Source: Manduca sexta (taxonomy: Eukaryota; Arthropoda; Insecta; Lepidoptera; Sphingidae). From it: 64,000 nucleotides of DNA. The DNA is taken from positions 12,245,170-12,309,169 of the forward strand of contig NC_051134.1 in NCBI RefSeq assembly GCF_014839805.1. The letters run 5' to 3'. Made by a program: the position numbers and the translations under genes. Under the pieces are notes generated by a model, which searched no databases, was not told the DNA's origin, and saw nothing but the letters and a program-made list of their open reading frames with translations. This document shows, piece by piece, positions 25,766 to 36,150 of this stretch. Each line of letters opens with the position of its first letter. Within the stretch, counting starts at the first letter, position 1.

Positions 25766-26958
25766 AGAAACATTACTTCTGAGTACTACACTCTGCTTTA
25801 CTATGCTTTTGAGTTCTAAGTGCTATACTTTTTTTCTCGAGAAAATATTTATTCCGGAAAAACTTTTTCACGCGGGCGGCAGCGCAGGCCAAGTTCAATA
25901 TCAAATATGACTGATTTACACCTTAGTTCAATCGTCAAGCTACAACATAACATACTTCATAACACACTGAATAACAGCTAAATGTAAAGATCGTTGTTTT
26001 TAAGTTAAAAACGAATAATTTCCTTTTTTATCTGTTCTTACTCGGCGCGGATGAATTGAAACTGCTTTTATGTCCAACTTCACAAGTGCTTTGCATGCCA
26101 TATTCATAATTATGTTATAGCGCGAGGGATTTCTAAAAATATCGATCCTTAGACAGTTTAGTTTACATACAGCTTTACCCAAGGTTCAACAAGTTCCTCT
26201 ATATTGTAAATTTTTAACTATATACCTCGAATTAAAATAACTAAAGCTATTGCTCTCTTCTTTCTGAATTTTGGTTGCTACGGTTTACCAGTTTTAACTT
26301 TAATGCCTAACAAACGTTAATCAAATTTAAATTATATAGCCTCGAGCATAAGCCAGTATTCGATAGGTCCAGAAGATTTTTATTACTTTACGTGACATTA
26401 AAGAGTAGTTACGCCGTGCTTTCATCCGCTTTGAGACTTCGACAATATTAGGTTTTCTAGAAATGAGTATCCATTATACCGCTTTAAGTTTCCACAACAC
26501 GTGCGCATTAAATTAAACAACTTTCTCTTCAATTTAAATGTAATTCCGAGAACGCGACGCTTAAAAGAAAAATGAAACTTCTCTTTTATTGAGCATGAAT
26601 ATTGCCGTTGAAAACAAAAAAGATAAACAAGTTTAGTACATTAAGAATTGTTACGCATCTACTTTGAATAGCTATGCAAGTCAAATATTTACTATAAGAA
26701 GTGTTTATTTTAATCCTTATTCCTTCCTATGACTTACCTACCAGAAGAATCATGGTTGCCGGCTTTAAAGAAAGGAATGTATTAAAGATGGAAAGGAGTG
26801 TTTGGGCTTCTGACAATCTCACTCAATATTCAAAAATTCACAGCAGTAAGTTGACATGGTTTTCCGTGAGGCAATGGCATTACCGTCGTCGAACTAGCAT
26901 ATCCAAACATATGTGATCATTTGTAGATAAATTTGTTCCAAGCATGTGTCTCTCTGTC

Positions 26959-27045
26959 TGAGAAGTTCTCTATAGGAATTTCGAAGGTGTGTGAAGTCTA
27001 CCAATCCGCACTAGACCAGCGTGGTGGACTAAGGCCCTATTATGT
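26959..27045 (+). mobile_element. SINE-1 fragment
   Basis: CTGAGAAGTTCTCTATAGGA through CCAGCGTGGTGGACTAAGGC is the distal body of SINE-1 without head or tail. It sits next to exon 4 of the ALDH-P relic. Confidence 0.7.
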
Positions 27046-29295
27046 GTCTCTGACCCTCCATATTTGTCTTTGGAAATTAAATGTTAATTAACCTACTGCC
27101 AACGCCGTGACGACTTTGACATTGAACATCAAGATCGGAACGTTCCAAGGCAATGAGTGAGTAGTCTTCACAGTGTAGCTGAACACTTCACTTTCTCAAG
27201 ATGGATTTAATTTAAATACAATTTTGGTTTAATCTGTGGTAATCGAATTAAGTTAGTAAGAAGTTAATTAGAAAATTGTGTCGTAAAGGGAATAATTTTG
27301 CAAAACTATACTTTGGTGCTATAATATCAACTCTCACTTGTATACTTATAGACAATTGTGTCATAAACAAAAAAAAAATTTGGTAGGCTATGATACAAAC
27401 TTTCATAATCTTGAAAACTTAGAAACGATTAATTCACGGAAGCAAAATTTTTATGGGGTATTAAAACAACCAAAAAAGGATTTTGATTTTATTATAACAT
27501 ACAATTTTATGTAAAAACATTAACTTGGGACCCCTGTCGTTAGCCTAGCAATAAATTTATCACACAAAATCTCAATTCATTTCCGAAAACATTCAATATT
27601 CAATCTTGCTTACTCATACTAATTAAGTATATTGTACTATAACAATATTCAATTAACTAACGCGTAGGCAGGGCATCCTTTGAATTTTGTCGGGTAAACT
27701 GGCCAGATGCCTCACGCTATTAACAGAGGCTTTTGTAATTCAGCCACGTACTGAAAATCGCGGTGTAAAAGTTCTGACAACCTGGTCAGCAGTTGTCGTC
27801 GCTGTGACCTGTATAGCAACCGCCACTCAGTATTGCCATGGCAGGCCAGCTTCGCTGCTTGAACTACGGCTTCGATGTCCGTCTTGATCATATTTTTGCA
27901 TATTTAGGATAACGCCTCTAAGTTTTTGTTAGGTTAGGGCCCATGTACTAAGCGACTAGTTACAATGACAGATTCCTAGCTGATGCTAAGCGAAAACTCT
28001 TATATAACTGCTCGGCCAGAATATCGTAACCGACACTAATCTTAAATAACAATCAGCGCTTTAACATATTATACAAATTGTATTCACAATTTGGCTGATG
28101 TTAGTAATTAAGTGGTAAGGTATAATGCAATATAAAAAGCAATGACTTGCATAAAATGATTTTACACTTGATCACGCACAGCACTGATTATTAAAGAAAC
28201 TCGAGTCATGAATTGAAGTGCATTACAGTTTTAAAACCACTTCATTTATTATGTAAAATAATATTTTCCTCAAAAGAATTAATTTCAACTCAATTTTTAC
28301 GACGAATCTTAAATTTTCCACTCACATTTTTTTACCGAGGGACATCTGAGAATTCCAAATTTGAATTTCATGAAAATATGAGCGGAAGGGACATATAATA
28401 TCCTATAACTCTTGGGAGAGCCTAATATTCAATTACAAATTACAACCCAGAAATATCCAATACCAAGGACATTAAAGATTTAGGTAAGATACATACTGAT
28501 CATAGATTTTACACAACATGACATTTAAGTAACAATATCACGTATTTATATTGTTTTTATCTATGCCTAGCTATACCTTGATTCTTCTCCTCTATTGCGT
28601 AAAATTTTAGGTTGATCGATCTATTATGTAGGTAGGTACGGCAAAAGCTAGTATTGTATATTTTTATACGTTTAGATATTTAAAGGTTGTGCACATTATT
28701 TTTTCTTTTAAAATAATTATATTATAAGTGCTTTAAGTATGAATAAAATTCGATTCATAATTTGATTTGAGTCGATTCGTCTTGAAGCCCTAAAAGCCCG
28801 CAATACAGACAGCATTCCTTAAGTACTTTATTAACTAAAATATTACGAACCCTGAGAGAATATATTTAAAATTCAATTTATATTGCAATTGTTTAAAGTT
28901 AAGGGCGCTCTAGACATTAACTTCACAGGTTGTTCTTTGAAAAGTTACTTAATCGAGGTCCTGTCGTTGTTTAAAAGGTTACAAAGAGCACTTAAACAAC
29001 AAATAACTTTATAAAAAAAAATCATTTGCTTGATTGTACTAAAACGTTGCAGTGAATCTAATAAAAAGTTTAAGAGCAAGCTTGGTAATCAGTTACGAAA
29101 GAATGTCAATTGCATTGCATGTGTGCGTAATGCTACAAAAATAAGATCAGCCATTCACAATGTTTTACTTATAGATCAAAATGAATAACTTCAAACTTCG
29201 ATAATTTTATGACCTGTCGATTCCAAGTGGTCATAATTTACCACACACCACCATTTATAAATCCACACAATACCAGAATTATCGTGGATGTATTG

Positions 29296-29440
29296 CAGTG
29301 GAGAAGGGTCAATAGATTCCGATTCTTACCAGCTTCCCTTTATATAGAGATTATGTAGAATCTAATTAGTATAGTGTTGAATATTGGTACCTATATGCTG
29401 TGTTGGGTTGCATTTCGGAAAATTTCACCTTTTGCCACTA
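29296..29440. mobile_element. Short hAT-like MITE
   Basis: The left end reads CAGTGGAGAAGGGTCAATAG and the right end is its approximate complement, ending TTCACCTTTTGCCACTA. The interior contains the CCAGCTTCCCTTTATATA block also found in the 12.5-12.9 kb array. It is about 145 bp and non-coding. Confidence 0.55.
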
Positions 29441-30105
29441 TTGTAAGAAAAATCACGTTGGTTTTCTGTTAGATAATGCTTACCCACTGGTTGAACAGGA
29501 CATTCCATACTGTATACAATTAATTATAAAGACTAGGTTCAATTACTTTGAAATTTGTCCACATAATTTACTTGACATACCGTTAAGTGTAATTTAAGAG
29601 CGTGAATTGCAAATGTTCGTTTTAAGCTATGAGTTCGTAAATTATTAAACAAATATTTGATGTGCATACTTACCGCCCACTGCAACTTTTGCTATAACAA
29701 AATCATCGTGGGAATTGAACGTTTCAAATGTTTTAACACTCTTAGCGTCGCGCCGTTCGTAGTCTATAAAAATCTGAGGAATGAAAACATTTCTTAAATG
29801 CAATAATAATACGCAAATAAAATTAAATAATTTATTTCGAACATATTGTTCTTTTTACTTTATTTAGATTCCGTCGATGTTAACTCAACTACCAGTTCGG
29901 CAAGCATTTCTCAGCTAAAACAAGCAAGCAAGTCTAGTGTTGATTTTTTCAAAATTAAATAAGTGATTATCTAATATATCCAGTCAATTCTGCCTTTATA
30001 ATGAATGCAACTTACTTTGCTATATTTGCTTATATGACCGTGAACACCACCGCACTAACGCGAATTTAAAATAATAACAATATCTCCAAAACCATGAGAT
30101 AATAA

Positions 30106-30383
30106 TAACGAAAACAAACAAATACACATCACGCATTTATCCCCGAAGGGGTATGCAAAGGCGCAACCAGGTCACCCACTTTTCGCCACACGAGTTCCGT
30201 CCTATGATGTGATAGCTGGCGAGCTTTTCGTCATATCGAGCACAAATTCCAGACTCCAGGCCGATACTGAGCAGAAAAATTCCAATGTCACTTTGCCAGG
30301 CTCGGAATTCGAACCCAGGACCTCAGAGCGCTGCCGTACCACGCATGCAGTACAACTACTCCACCAACGCAGTCTCAGTCAGG
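30106..30383 (-). mobile_element. tRNA-derived SINE (SINE-2), reversed, full length
   Basis: A 13-bp target duplication, CATGAGATAATAA, at 30093-30105 and 30384-30396 delimits the insertion. On the minus strand the head has a degraded A box and a B box within CTGGGTTCGAATTCC. The body matches GGCGAGCTTTTCGTCATATC and the 3' part CATTTATCCCCGAAGGGGTA in reverse. Confidence 0.8.
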
Positions 30384-30396
30384 CATGAGATAATAA

Positions 30397-32100
30397 ACTG
30401 ACATTAAAATACTTTTAACCTACAGCACGTAACAAAACGTGACTAAGAGAGTGAAGATACTATTATTACAAATCGGTATTATATTATTATTAAATGATAA
30501 TCGAAAGCGCAACACACATCCGCACCACACGCACGGTATAGTAAACCAGTAAATTTTTTAGAAAAGTAATTTGTTGACCTTATAAAATAATAGTAACTTA
30601 AAAATATAAGTTGATTAGCCAACTATAAACAAACTTGTATGTAGAAACTAGCCAAGACAAATCTTGAGCTTCAGTTAATCCTCAGTTGTATGCTTTATGC
30701 AAATCCTTGGACTGTTCAAATTTAAGAAGTTTTATATTTAAATATTAAACATTGTCGGAGAAGTAAAAAAACAGGACTAGTGCAAGTTGGACTCGCGCGC
30801 GTACGGTTTCGAACAAACCATCTTTCTTTTGTTATTAAAGTAAATATTAACAGTTTTCAGATTGTATCCTTTAAATATGGTATAAGACATTGCTTCTTGC
30901 CAAATTGCATGATTCTACCTCGACTGGACTTGCCTTGTCTATAAGTTTTGGTTCCCATGTGAAATCGCAAATGCGAAAATATGCGAAGTAAACAATCATA
31001 ACTTTTGATCGTATTGATTAACAAGTTTGTTTTTTTTTACAGCGAAAAGAGACCGCAGACCCAAGTATTCGATATTACCTATTTTCAACTTGATACAACT
31101 ACGCGTTCTTGAGAAATAGCGTCGACAGACAGACAGACGGGTAACAAAGTCAGCCACAAGCCAAAGGAGTTCTTTTTTACTTATGGAACCCTAAATATAA
31201 GCTATTTTTAGTTTTAGAATGACGTATGTGCATGTAAATAAATCCACAGAGCTTGACACCCATAGGTATAATAATTCTTATGTGACGAAGTCGACAACCA
31301 CGTACATTCTGAATATTAGATTTGGTTTTTCCATCAAATTTGTTTTGGATACAATAATAATATAACGTTGGAGCAACTTTTCTTTTGAGATATATCTTAA
31401 ACTCTATGCGGTAGAGTAAATAACGTCTTTAAAATTGAAAACCTAGACTATACAAAAAGCTCGTTATATCATTGGCAATATTATTCACTATTAGCAGAGG
31501 TTACACTATATCGAATGCATATAATACCTTTATTTTTGTTATTTTTCATCGTTATGGAAACTATTACGACTTACAATATCGGCCAGCAAAATTTATACAT
31601 ATAAAAACTTCACCATATTATATACCATTCCCAATTCCTCCCTAACCTTTTATTTGATTAATTTCCTAAAGGAATAAAAATAGATTATTGTTCCCTGAGA
31701 CTCGCCTAGCTTCATCCTTCGGTGTCATAAAATGTGTGCCACTGCAGATCCGGGCTTACAGTAGTTGCAATGGTATTGTGAGGGAGAGAAAATCTCAAAT
31801 TACCACTTTCCTTTTGTTTGTCTCTGAAGATAAATTCTTCCACTAAAGCTACTTGGACCATTTATAAGTCACAGTTTACTGCCTCAAAGACATTAATTAA
31901 AAGATAATCTTGTATTACCATTTATTGGGACAGATGGCTAATGACTTGAAAAATCTTCCCATAAAACATCCGGGTCAAGGAGAAGTTTTATTACTATCGT
32001 AAGGCGTATGCTATATAAATGTCGGGGTGTATGGCCGAGATACAATGCCTAGATTCTCAGACGGCAACAATTTATCCGATCTGAGAAATATGTATATATC
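30397..32100. other. Gene-free stretch
   Basis: No coding exon was recognised. A segment at about 31640-31790 (CCCTAACC-TTTTATTTGATTAATTTCC, GTTGCAATGGTATTGTGAGGG) loosely parallels 23127-23270. It may be a duplicated intronic sequence of the ALDH-P region or an old repeat. Confidence 0.35.
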
Positions 32101-34647
32101 TTATATATCGATGGGTCCTATGTATATGGGCCAAAATGCAAAATTACAACTTTACAGGAGAGGCTTCCAAAGTTAAAATTTACTATAACTTTAGATTTAT
32201 AAATCCGAAGTTTATGAAATTTTGCTTGTTAGCTATGACAATTATCCTCCTCATTTATATTATAGTATTTTATATATACATTTACCGGTTTTTTTTGTAC
32301 GTCACATTGGCCCTTCTACGATAGTTTTTGTTAAAATTATTTTTTTTCAATAACACCCTAAAAGGGCCAATGTGCCATATTGGCCATTATACGCGTATTA
32401 CGGTAATTAGCATAAATTACATATTTTTTTTATTTTCCACCCATAAAATCAACTAACAATTGAAGTAGTTAATAATTTATTAATAAAAATAAAAGATATT
32501 ACGATATTTAGTTATTTATGTCACATTGACACTTATACGTTGTAAAATCTGCTAACCTATTGACTGAGTTTTCAGATAGATCATAAAAACACACATTAGT
32601 TTTATTAATTTATTTAAATAAAATTTTAATTCGCCTTATAAGAACACATATGGACCCGTATTCAGTCTTTTTGGTATTTTAATGATAAAAATTACCAACA
32701 AAAAAAAACATAAGAAGGAAACTGTTATTGAAGATCTTAGTTTGATTAACAAAACTACGTACTTCACGTTATTATTTTCTTAATAAAATTACAAAAAAAT
32801 AACAAAAATAAAAACCTTTCTGATGTAAACAAAAAAAATATCTCTGTAAGTAGTATAATCAAGTAATAAAATTATCAAACTCAACGTTAATGGTAAAATT
32901 TACTAGTAATTCTTAATAAGTGTTTATTAAAATGTCTTCATTATCGCTTTCATTAATAGTCACAATGGCATTAGATGCTATTAAATTTTCATAATAACTG
33001 TGGTATACCGGTGGGATAATATTTTTTCGACATAAATCAAGCAAGTCTTTCTTCTTGGAAGGTTGTATTGGTAATAGCTGATTGTAACATAGTTGCAGAG
33101 GAATATCAGTTGGTCTATCGGCAATTTGTCTTCTTGTTCGTACTGGGTGATCTAAGATATTAATATAATTTTCAATAGCATCTACACTACCCAAATTATA
33201 TTTATAGTATAAAACGTACGGTTCGTCTTGGCTTACACGAATTTGTTTTATTTTAGACCAAAGAATTTTTTGTCCTTCTGAGTTTTTAGTCCAGTTAAAC
33301 TGAGTATTTGTCTGCATCTTTTTGAAGTCATAAATCATATTTTGAACTACGCCTATGACGTTATAAGGACTTCCTTTTGATTTCGCCCATCGAATCAATG
33401 AGCTCCACTCAGACGGTGTATAAATATTCCTATATTTTGAAGCTCTTTCAATGGTGCCGTGTATGGAGTCGCCTTCATTCTGCGTGTGGCCTACTTCAAG
33501 AAAAATGTGCTTTACATTCAAATTAAACTGTTTAGCAGCATATAGATACATAAAAAACATAATCCTGTTTCGGTTTTGGCCAGTGCAATTGTCTGACCAA
33601 AATCTGAAATCGTCACAACCTTCTTGACTTTTCAATGTAATAATATCATAAATACAGCTCGCTATTTCGTTCGATCCTTTCATTGCAATTTGTTCATTCC
33701 ATAAGTAACATGTACCAATTAACTTACTAATATCGAAAACTGATAAGTTATGTACTTTCAACCTTTTGCTGTAATAAAATAGACTAATTTCACCACTTGG
33801 GGAAACAGCACTTTTTGCAAATCAAAAGTAACGCAGAATATTTTCGTATCATTTTGTGAATCACGTTTATCCTTTTCCTTTAAAGATCTAACCTGATTTT
33901 TGCTAATTATATGATTATCATAAAATATTTTATTCTCAGGAGTCACAGGACCGTTTTTAAAAGAATGACAAATATGGCATTGGTCTTTTTTGGCTGGTGA
34001 AATGATAAATTAATATTTTTATTTACTATATCCCTGTATTCCCGTAACGACACACATTTACTACCATATTTAGTTGAATCATACCATTCTTTGTATAACA
34101 TGAACATTCGGATAAAACTTAAAGAGCCATCTAAATAAAGTTTATTACTGTCTCTACGACAATAATGTGAATCAACCGGTTCAAAGGACTTGATGTGGTC
34201 CAGCACACTTTTGATCATTTCTGCATCAATGCCAAATTCACAAAATTCCGACTTCTTCTCAACTTAACACGATAATTGGATGCCATCTTTTACTTATTAA
34301 ACTAAATTGTAACGCAAAAACACAACAATTAGATTTGTATTTATCACAGTGCGGCCGTTGCTCCGTTCAACGTATAAGTGTCAAACCAGCTGATTGGTCT
34401 CAACCGTAAACAAACGCGCGGGAACTCCCCGCGTATAAGTCTCTAACTACTCTTAGAACCTTGTACGTTTAAATTTATGTTACATATGCCGTTATACTGT
34501 AATAAAAAATCGTGCTTCTGTGCAAAAATCTATTTTTTTTAATAGCTCACTTGATTCATTATATCGATAAAATGCGTTTACCATAAAAAAGTCAAAATGG
34601 CCAAATTGTTAGTTTGGCCCATATACATAGGACCCATCGATATATAA
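32101..34647 (-). mobile_element. DNA transposon with 35-bp perfect terminal inverted repeats
   Basis: 32101-32135 and 34613-34647 are perfect inverted complements (35 bases, including GGGTCCTATGTATATGGGCC). The outermost bases include ATCGAT on both sides, which is palindromic. The true element may therefore be 32113-34635 flanked by a 6-bp duplication ATCGAT, or the repeat may run to the outer edge. Inside are subterminal copies of a motif of the form GTCACATTGNCNCTTNTACG: 32301-32320 and 32520-32539 directly, 34368-34384 inverted, with partial copies at 32361-32376, 32379-32393 and 34431-34442. The interior carries a broken minus-strand transposase candidate. The right flank resembles another repeat, so the insertion is nested. 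Confidence 0.85.
32913..34287 (-). pseudogene. DUF7869-like transposase candidate, frameshifted
   Basis: Three minus-strand frames in order make up one ancestral protein. The first is 34218-33943 (HYCRRDSNKLYLDGSL near residues 18-33 and NLSFHQPKK). The second is 33946-33758. The third is 33761-32913 (282 codons, with WSDNCTGQNRNR at residues 55-66 and GHTQNEGDSIHGTIERAS at 91-108). The D-N-GQN...GHT..E.D..H pattern is what I know from insect proteins with the DUF7869 domain; a nuclease fold is an inference. The frames overlap by 4 bases at each junction and the reading switches frame at about 33950 and 33760, so at least two frameshifts separate them. A possible earlier start at about 34287 (MASNYRVKLRR) is itself out of frame with the next block. 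The product is therefore non-functional here, though a source copy elsewhere could act on the shared ends. Confidence 0.65.
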
Positions 34648-34749
34648 AAGAAAGTGGTGTTAGTTAATTATAACTTAAGAACGGATGAACCGATTTAGCT
34701 GAAAATTGGTGGAGAAGTAGCTTAGAACCAGGAGACGGACATAGAATAC

Positions 34750-35008
34750 ATACATAACATCACGCATTTTATCCCCGAAGGGGTATGCAGAGGCGCAACC
34801 AGGGCACCCACTTTTCGCCAAGTATGTTCCGTCCCATGATGTGATAGGGGGCGAGCCTATCGCCATATCGGGCACAAATTCCAGACTCCGGGCTGATACT
34901 GAGCAGAAAAACCCAAATATCACTTTGCCCGACCCGGGATTCGAACCCAGGACCTCAGAGCGCTATTGTACCGGACATGCAATACAACCACGCCACCGAG
35001 GCAGTCAT
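34750..35008 (-). mobile_element. tRNA-derived SINE (SINE-2), reversed, full length
   Basis: An 11-bp duplication, ACATAGAATAC, at 34739-34749 and 35009-35019 brackets the element. In the reverse direction it has a good tRNA-like head (GGTGGCGTGGTTGTATTGC) with B box GGTTCGAATCC, the body GGCGATAGGCTCGCCCCCTA, and a 3' tail of GTAT-type repeats. An 82-codon minus frame inside is not a gene. Confidence 0.85.
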
Positions 35009-35019
35009 ACATAGAATAC

Positions 35020-35549
35020 TTTTTACTATTACATAAAGTTGAAAAGTTTGTTTGTTTATTTGAACGCGCTAATCTCAGAAATTATAGGTTCAAAAAGAAA
35101 ACATATTTTTGTCTTGGAGAGCTCATTTATCGGGCGTGGCTATAGGGTATATATCATCACGCTATGACCATTAGGAGCGAAGCAGTAATAAAAAATGTTG
35201 CAAGAACGGGGAAGATATATTCGTCTTGAGGGTTTCCGATGCGTACGCAGAGTAAACGGTTAAAGTTATGAAATAAATATGTATGACGGAATTGTTCCTC
35301 TTAACAAGTTCTAAAAAATATAATTTATAAAACAAAGTCCCCCGCCGCATCTGTCTGCCTGTCTGAAAACGTGAAACTCAAAAACTACCCAACGGATATA
35401 GATGAAATTTGGTATGGATATAGTTTGAGATCTTGGGAAGAGCATAGGCTACTTTCTATTCCGGGAAAATATAAAGCGTGACTGTTATAACGGAAAACTT
35501 TATCCCGAAAAACTGTATCACGCGGGCGTAGCCGCGGGCAAAAGCTAGT
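35020..35549 (+). mobile_element. Helitron-like element, forward
   Basis: It starts near TACTATTACATAAAGTTGAA, continues with the GAACGCGCTAATCTCAGAAA block, the GTCCCCCGCCGCATCTGTCT block and GAAATTTGGTATGGATATAG, and ends in ATCACGCGGGCGTAGCCGCG followed by GGCAAAAGCTAGT. The 3' hairpin and CTAG end are intact. There is no coding sequence. Unlike the copies at 20811 and 41418, its 5' block is present only once. Confidence 0.65.
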
Positions 35550-35689
35550 CCTTTATATATCTTGCCTCATGAAGTTTGACTCTAGTCTCTACATAGATAT
35601 GTACTATACTAAGATGAATGATATATTGTAAAAATTTAAATATGTTTTTCCATTTATCCTATTAATGAATAATGCATGTCAATGTGACG

Positions 35690-35800
35690 TAGTTGTATTG
35701 CGTGCACCGTATGACACCGCTCCGAGATTCAGGGTATATTTGATTGACAAAGTGATATTTGATTTTTTCTTCTCAGGATCAGCCCGGCGGCAGGAACATG
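35690..35800 (+). mobile_element. SINE-2 fragment
   Basis: TAGTTGTATTGCGTGCACCG, AAAGTGATATTTGATTTTTT and CAGGATCAGCCCGGCGGCAG follow the SINE-2 head-to-body order, but the B box is lost and the 3' half is missing. Confidence 0.5.
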
Positions 35801-35858
35801 AATAACTGAGAGGTTTTTTAAATAAGTCAACCGTTTCGTAGCAGAAATGGTACCTCTA

Positions 35859-35910
35859 AAATCTAAACTCCCTTAGTAGTACTAGTGTACTACTAAAGGA
35901 GTTTAGATTT
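35859..35910. repeat. 24-bp hairpin at a repeat junction
   Basis: AAATCTAAACTCCCTTAGTA-type sequence at 35859-35882 pairs with 35887-35910 over 24 bases with one mismatch and a 4-base loop (TAGT). It sits exactly between the SINE-2 fragment and a reversed SINE-1 fragment. It is likely a recombination or template-switch product. Confidence 0.75.
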
Positions 35911-36150
35911 AAGTCCACACTGGCGTAGTTTGGGATGGTAAACTTCACATACTCTCGAAATTTGTTATAGAGAATTCCCAGGTACGCAGGTTCCTCGCGA
36001 TGTTTAGTTTTACTATTAAAGCACACAAATATTTACAAACATTATTCACGTAACTACGAAAAGCCAAAAAAGTGTGTGTCTCGGGATTTGAGCCTGCAAA
36101 CGTTTATCTAGATTCTAGGCAGACCATTCCATTGCCAACTACGCTAAAGC
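35911..36150 (-). mobile_element. SINE-1 fragment, reversed and eroded
   Basis: The reverse complement shows the SINE-1 order: the tRNA-like head around GCGTAGTTGGCAATGGAATG, then AACGTTTGCAGGCTCAAATCC and the body AAACATCGCGAGGAACCTGC. It lies immediately downstream of the last recognisable exon of ALDH-A, where exon 11 would be expected. Confidence 0.55.

Larger units (their letters stand above)
19527..29773 (-). pseudogene. ALDH-P: ancient aldehyde dehydrogenase pseudogene
   Basis: Scattered minus-strand blocks match successive exons of the ALDH gene at 48905-56321, in the correct order. Exon 2 is 29674-29773. Exon 3 is about 27668-27890 (NTEWRLL, RHLASLPDKI). Exon 4 is about 27093-27200 (FSYTVK, then after a deletion LPWNVPILMF). 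Exon 7 is 22893-23088 (FFHQGQICMAAS, then SGIYDRLVNAA in another frame). The end of exon 8 is about 22521-22615 (MTIAKEE). Exon 9 is about 20541-20681 (FGPVERTLKFDT). Exon 10 is 19527-19600 (ANTYFATA, PLGGFRDAG). Exon 9 has an in-frame TGA at 20604-20606, exon 7 has 11 extra bases relative to the intact gene, exon 2 is 5 bases short and exon 4 has an internal deletion. Exons 1, 5, 6 and 11 were not found. Introns are filled with SINEs, a Helitron-like element and a minisatellite. It cannot make an enzyme and appears older than ALDH-A. Confidence 0.8.

Noticed and set aside
34675..34923. 82-codon minus-strand frame
   Set aside because: It spans a reversed SINE-2 copy with clear target duplications.
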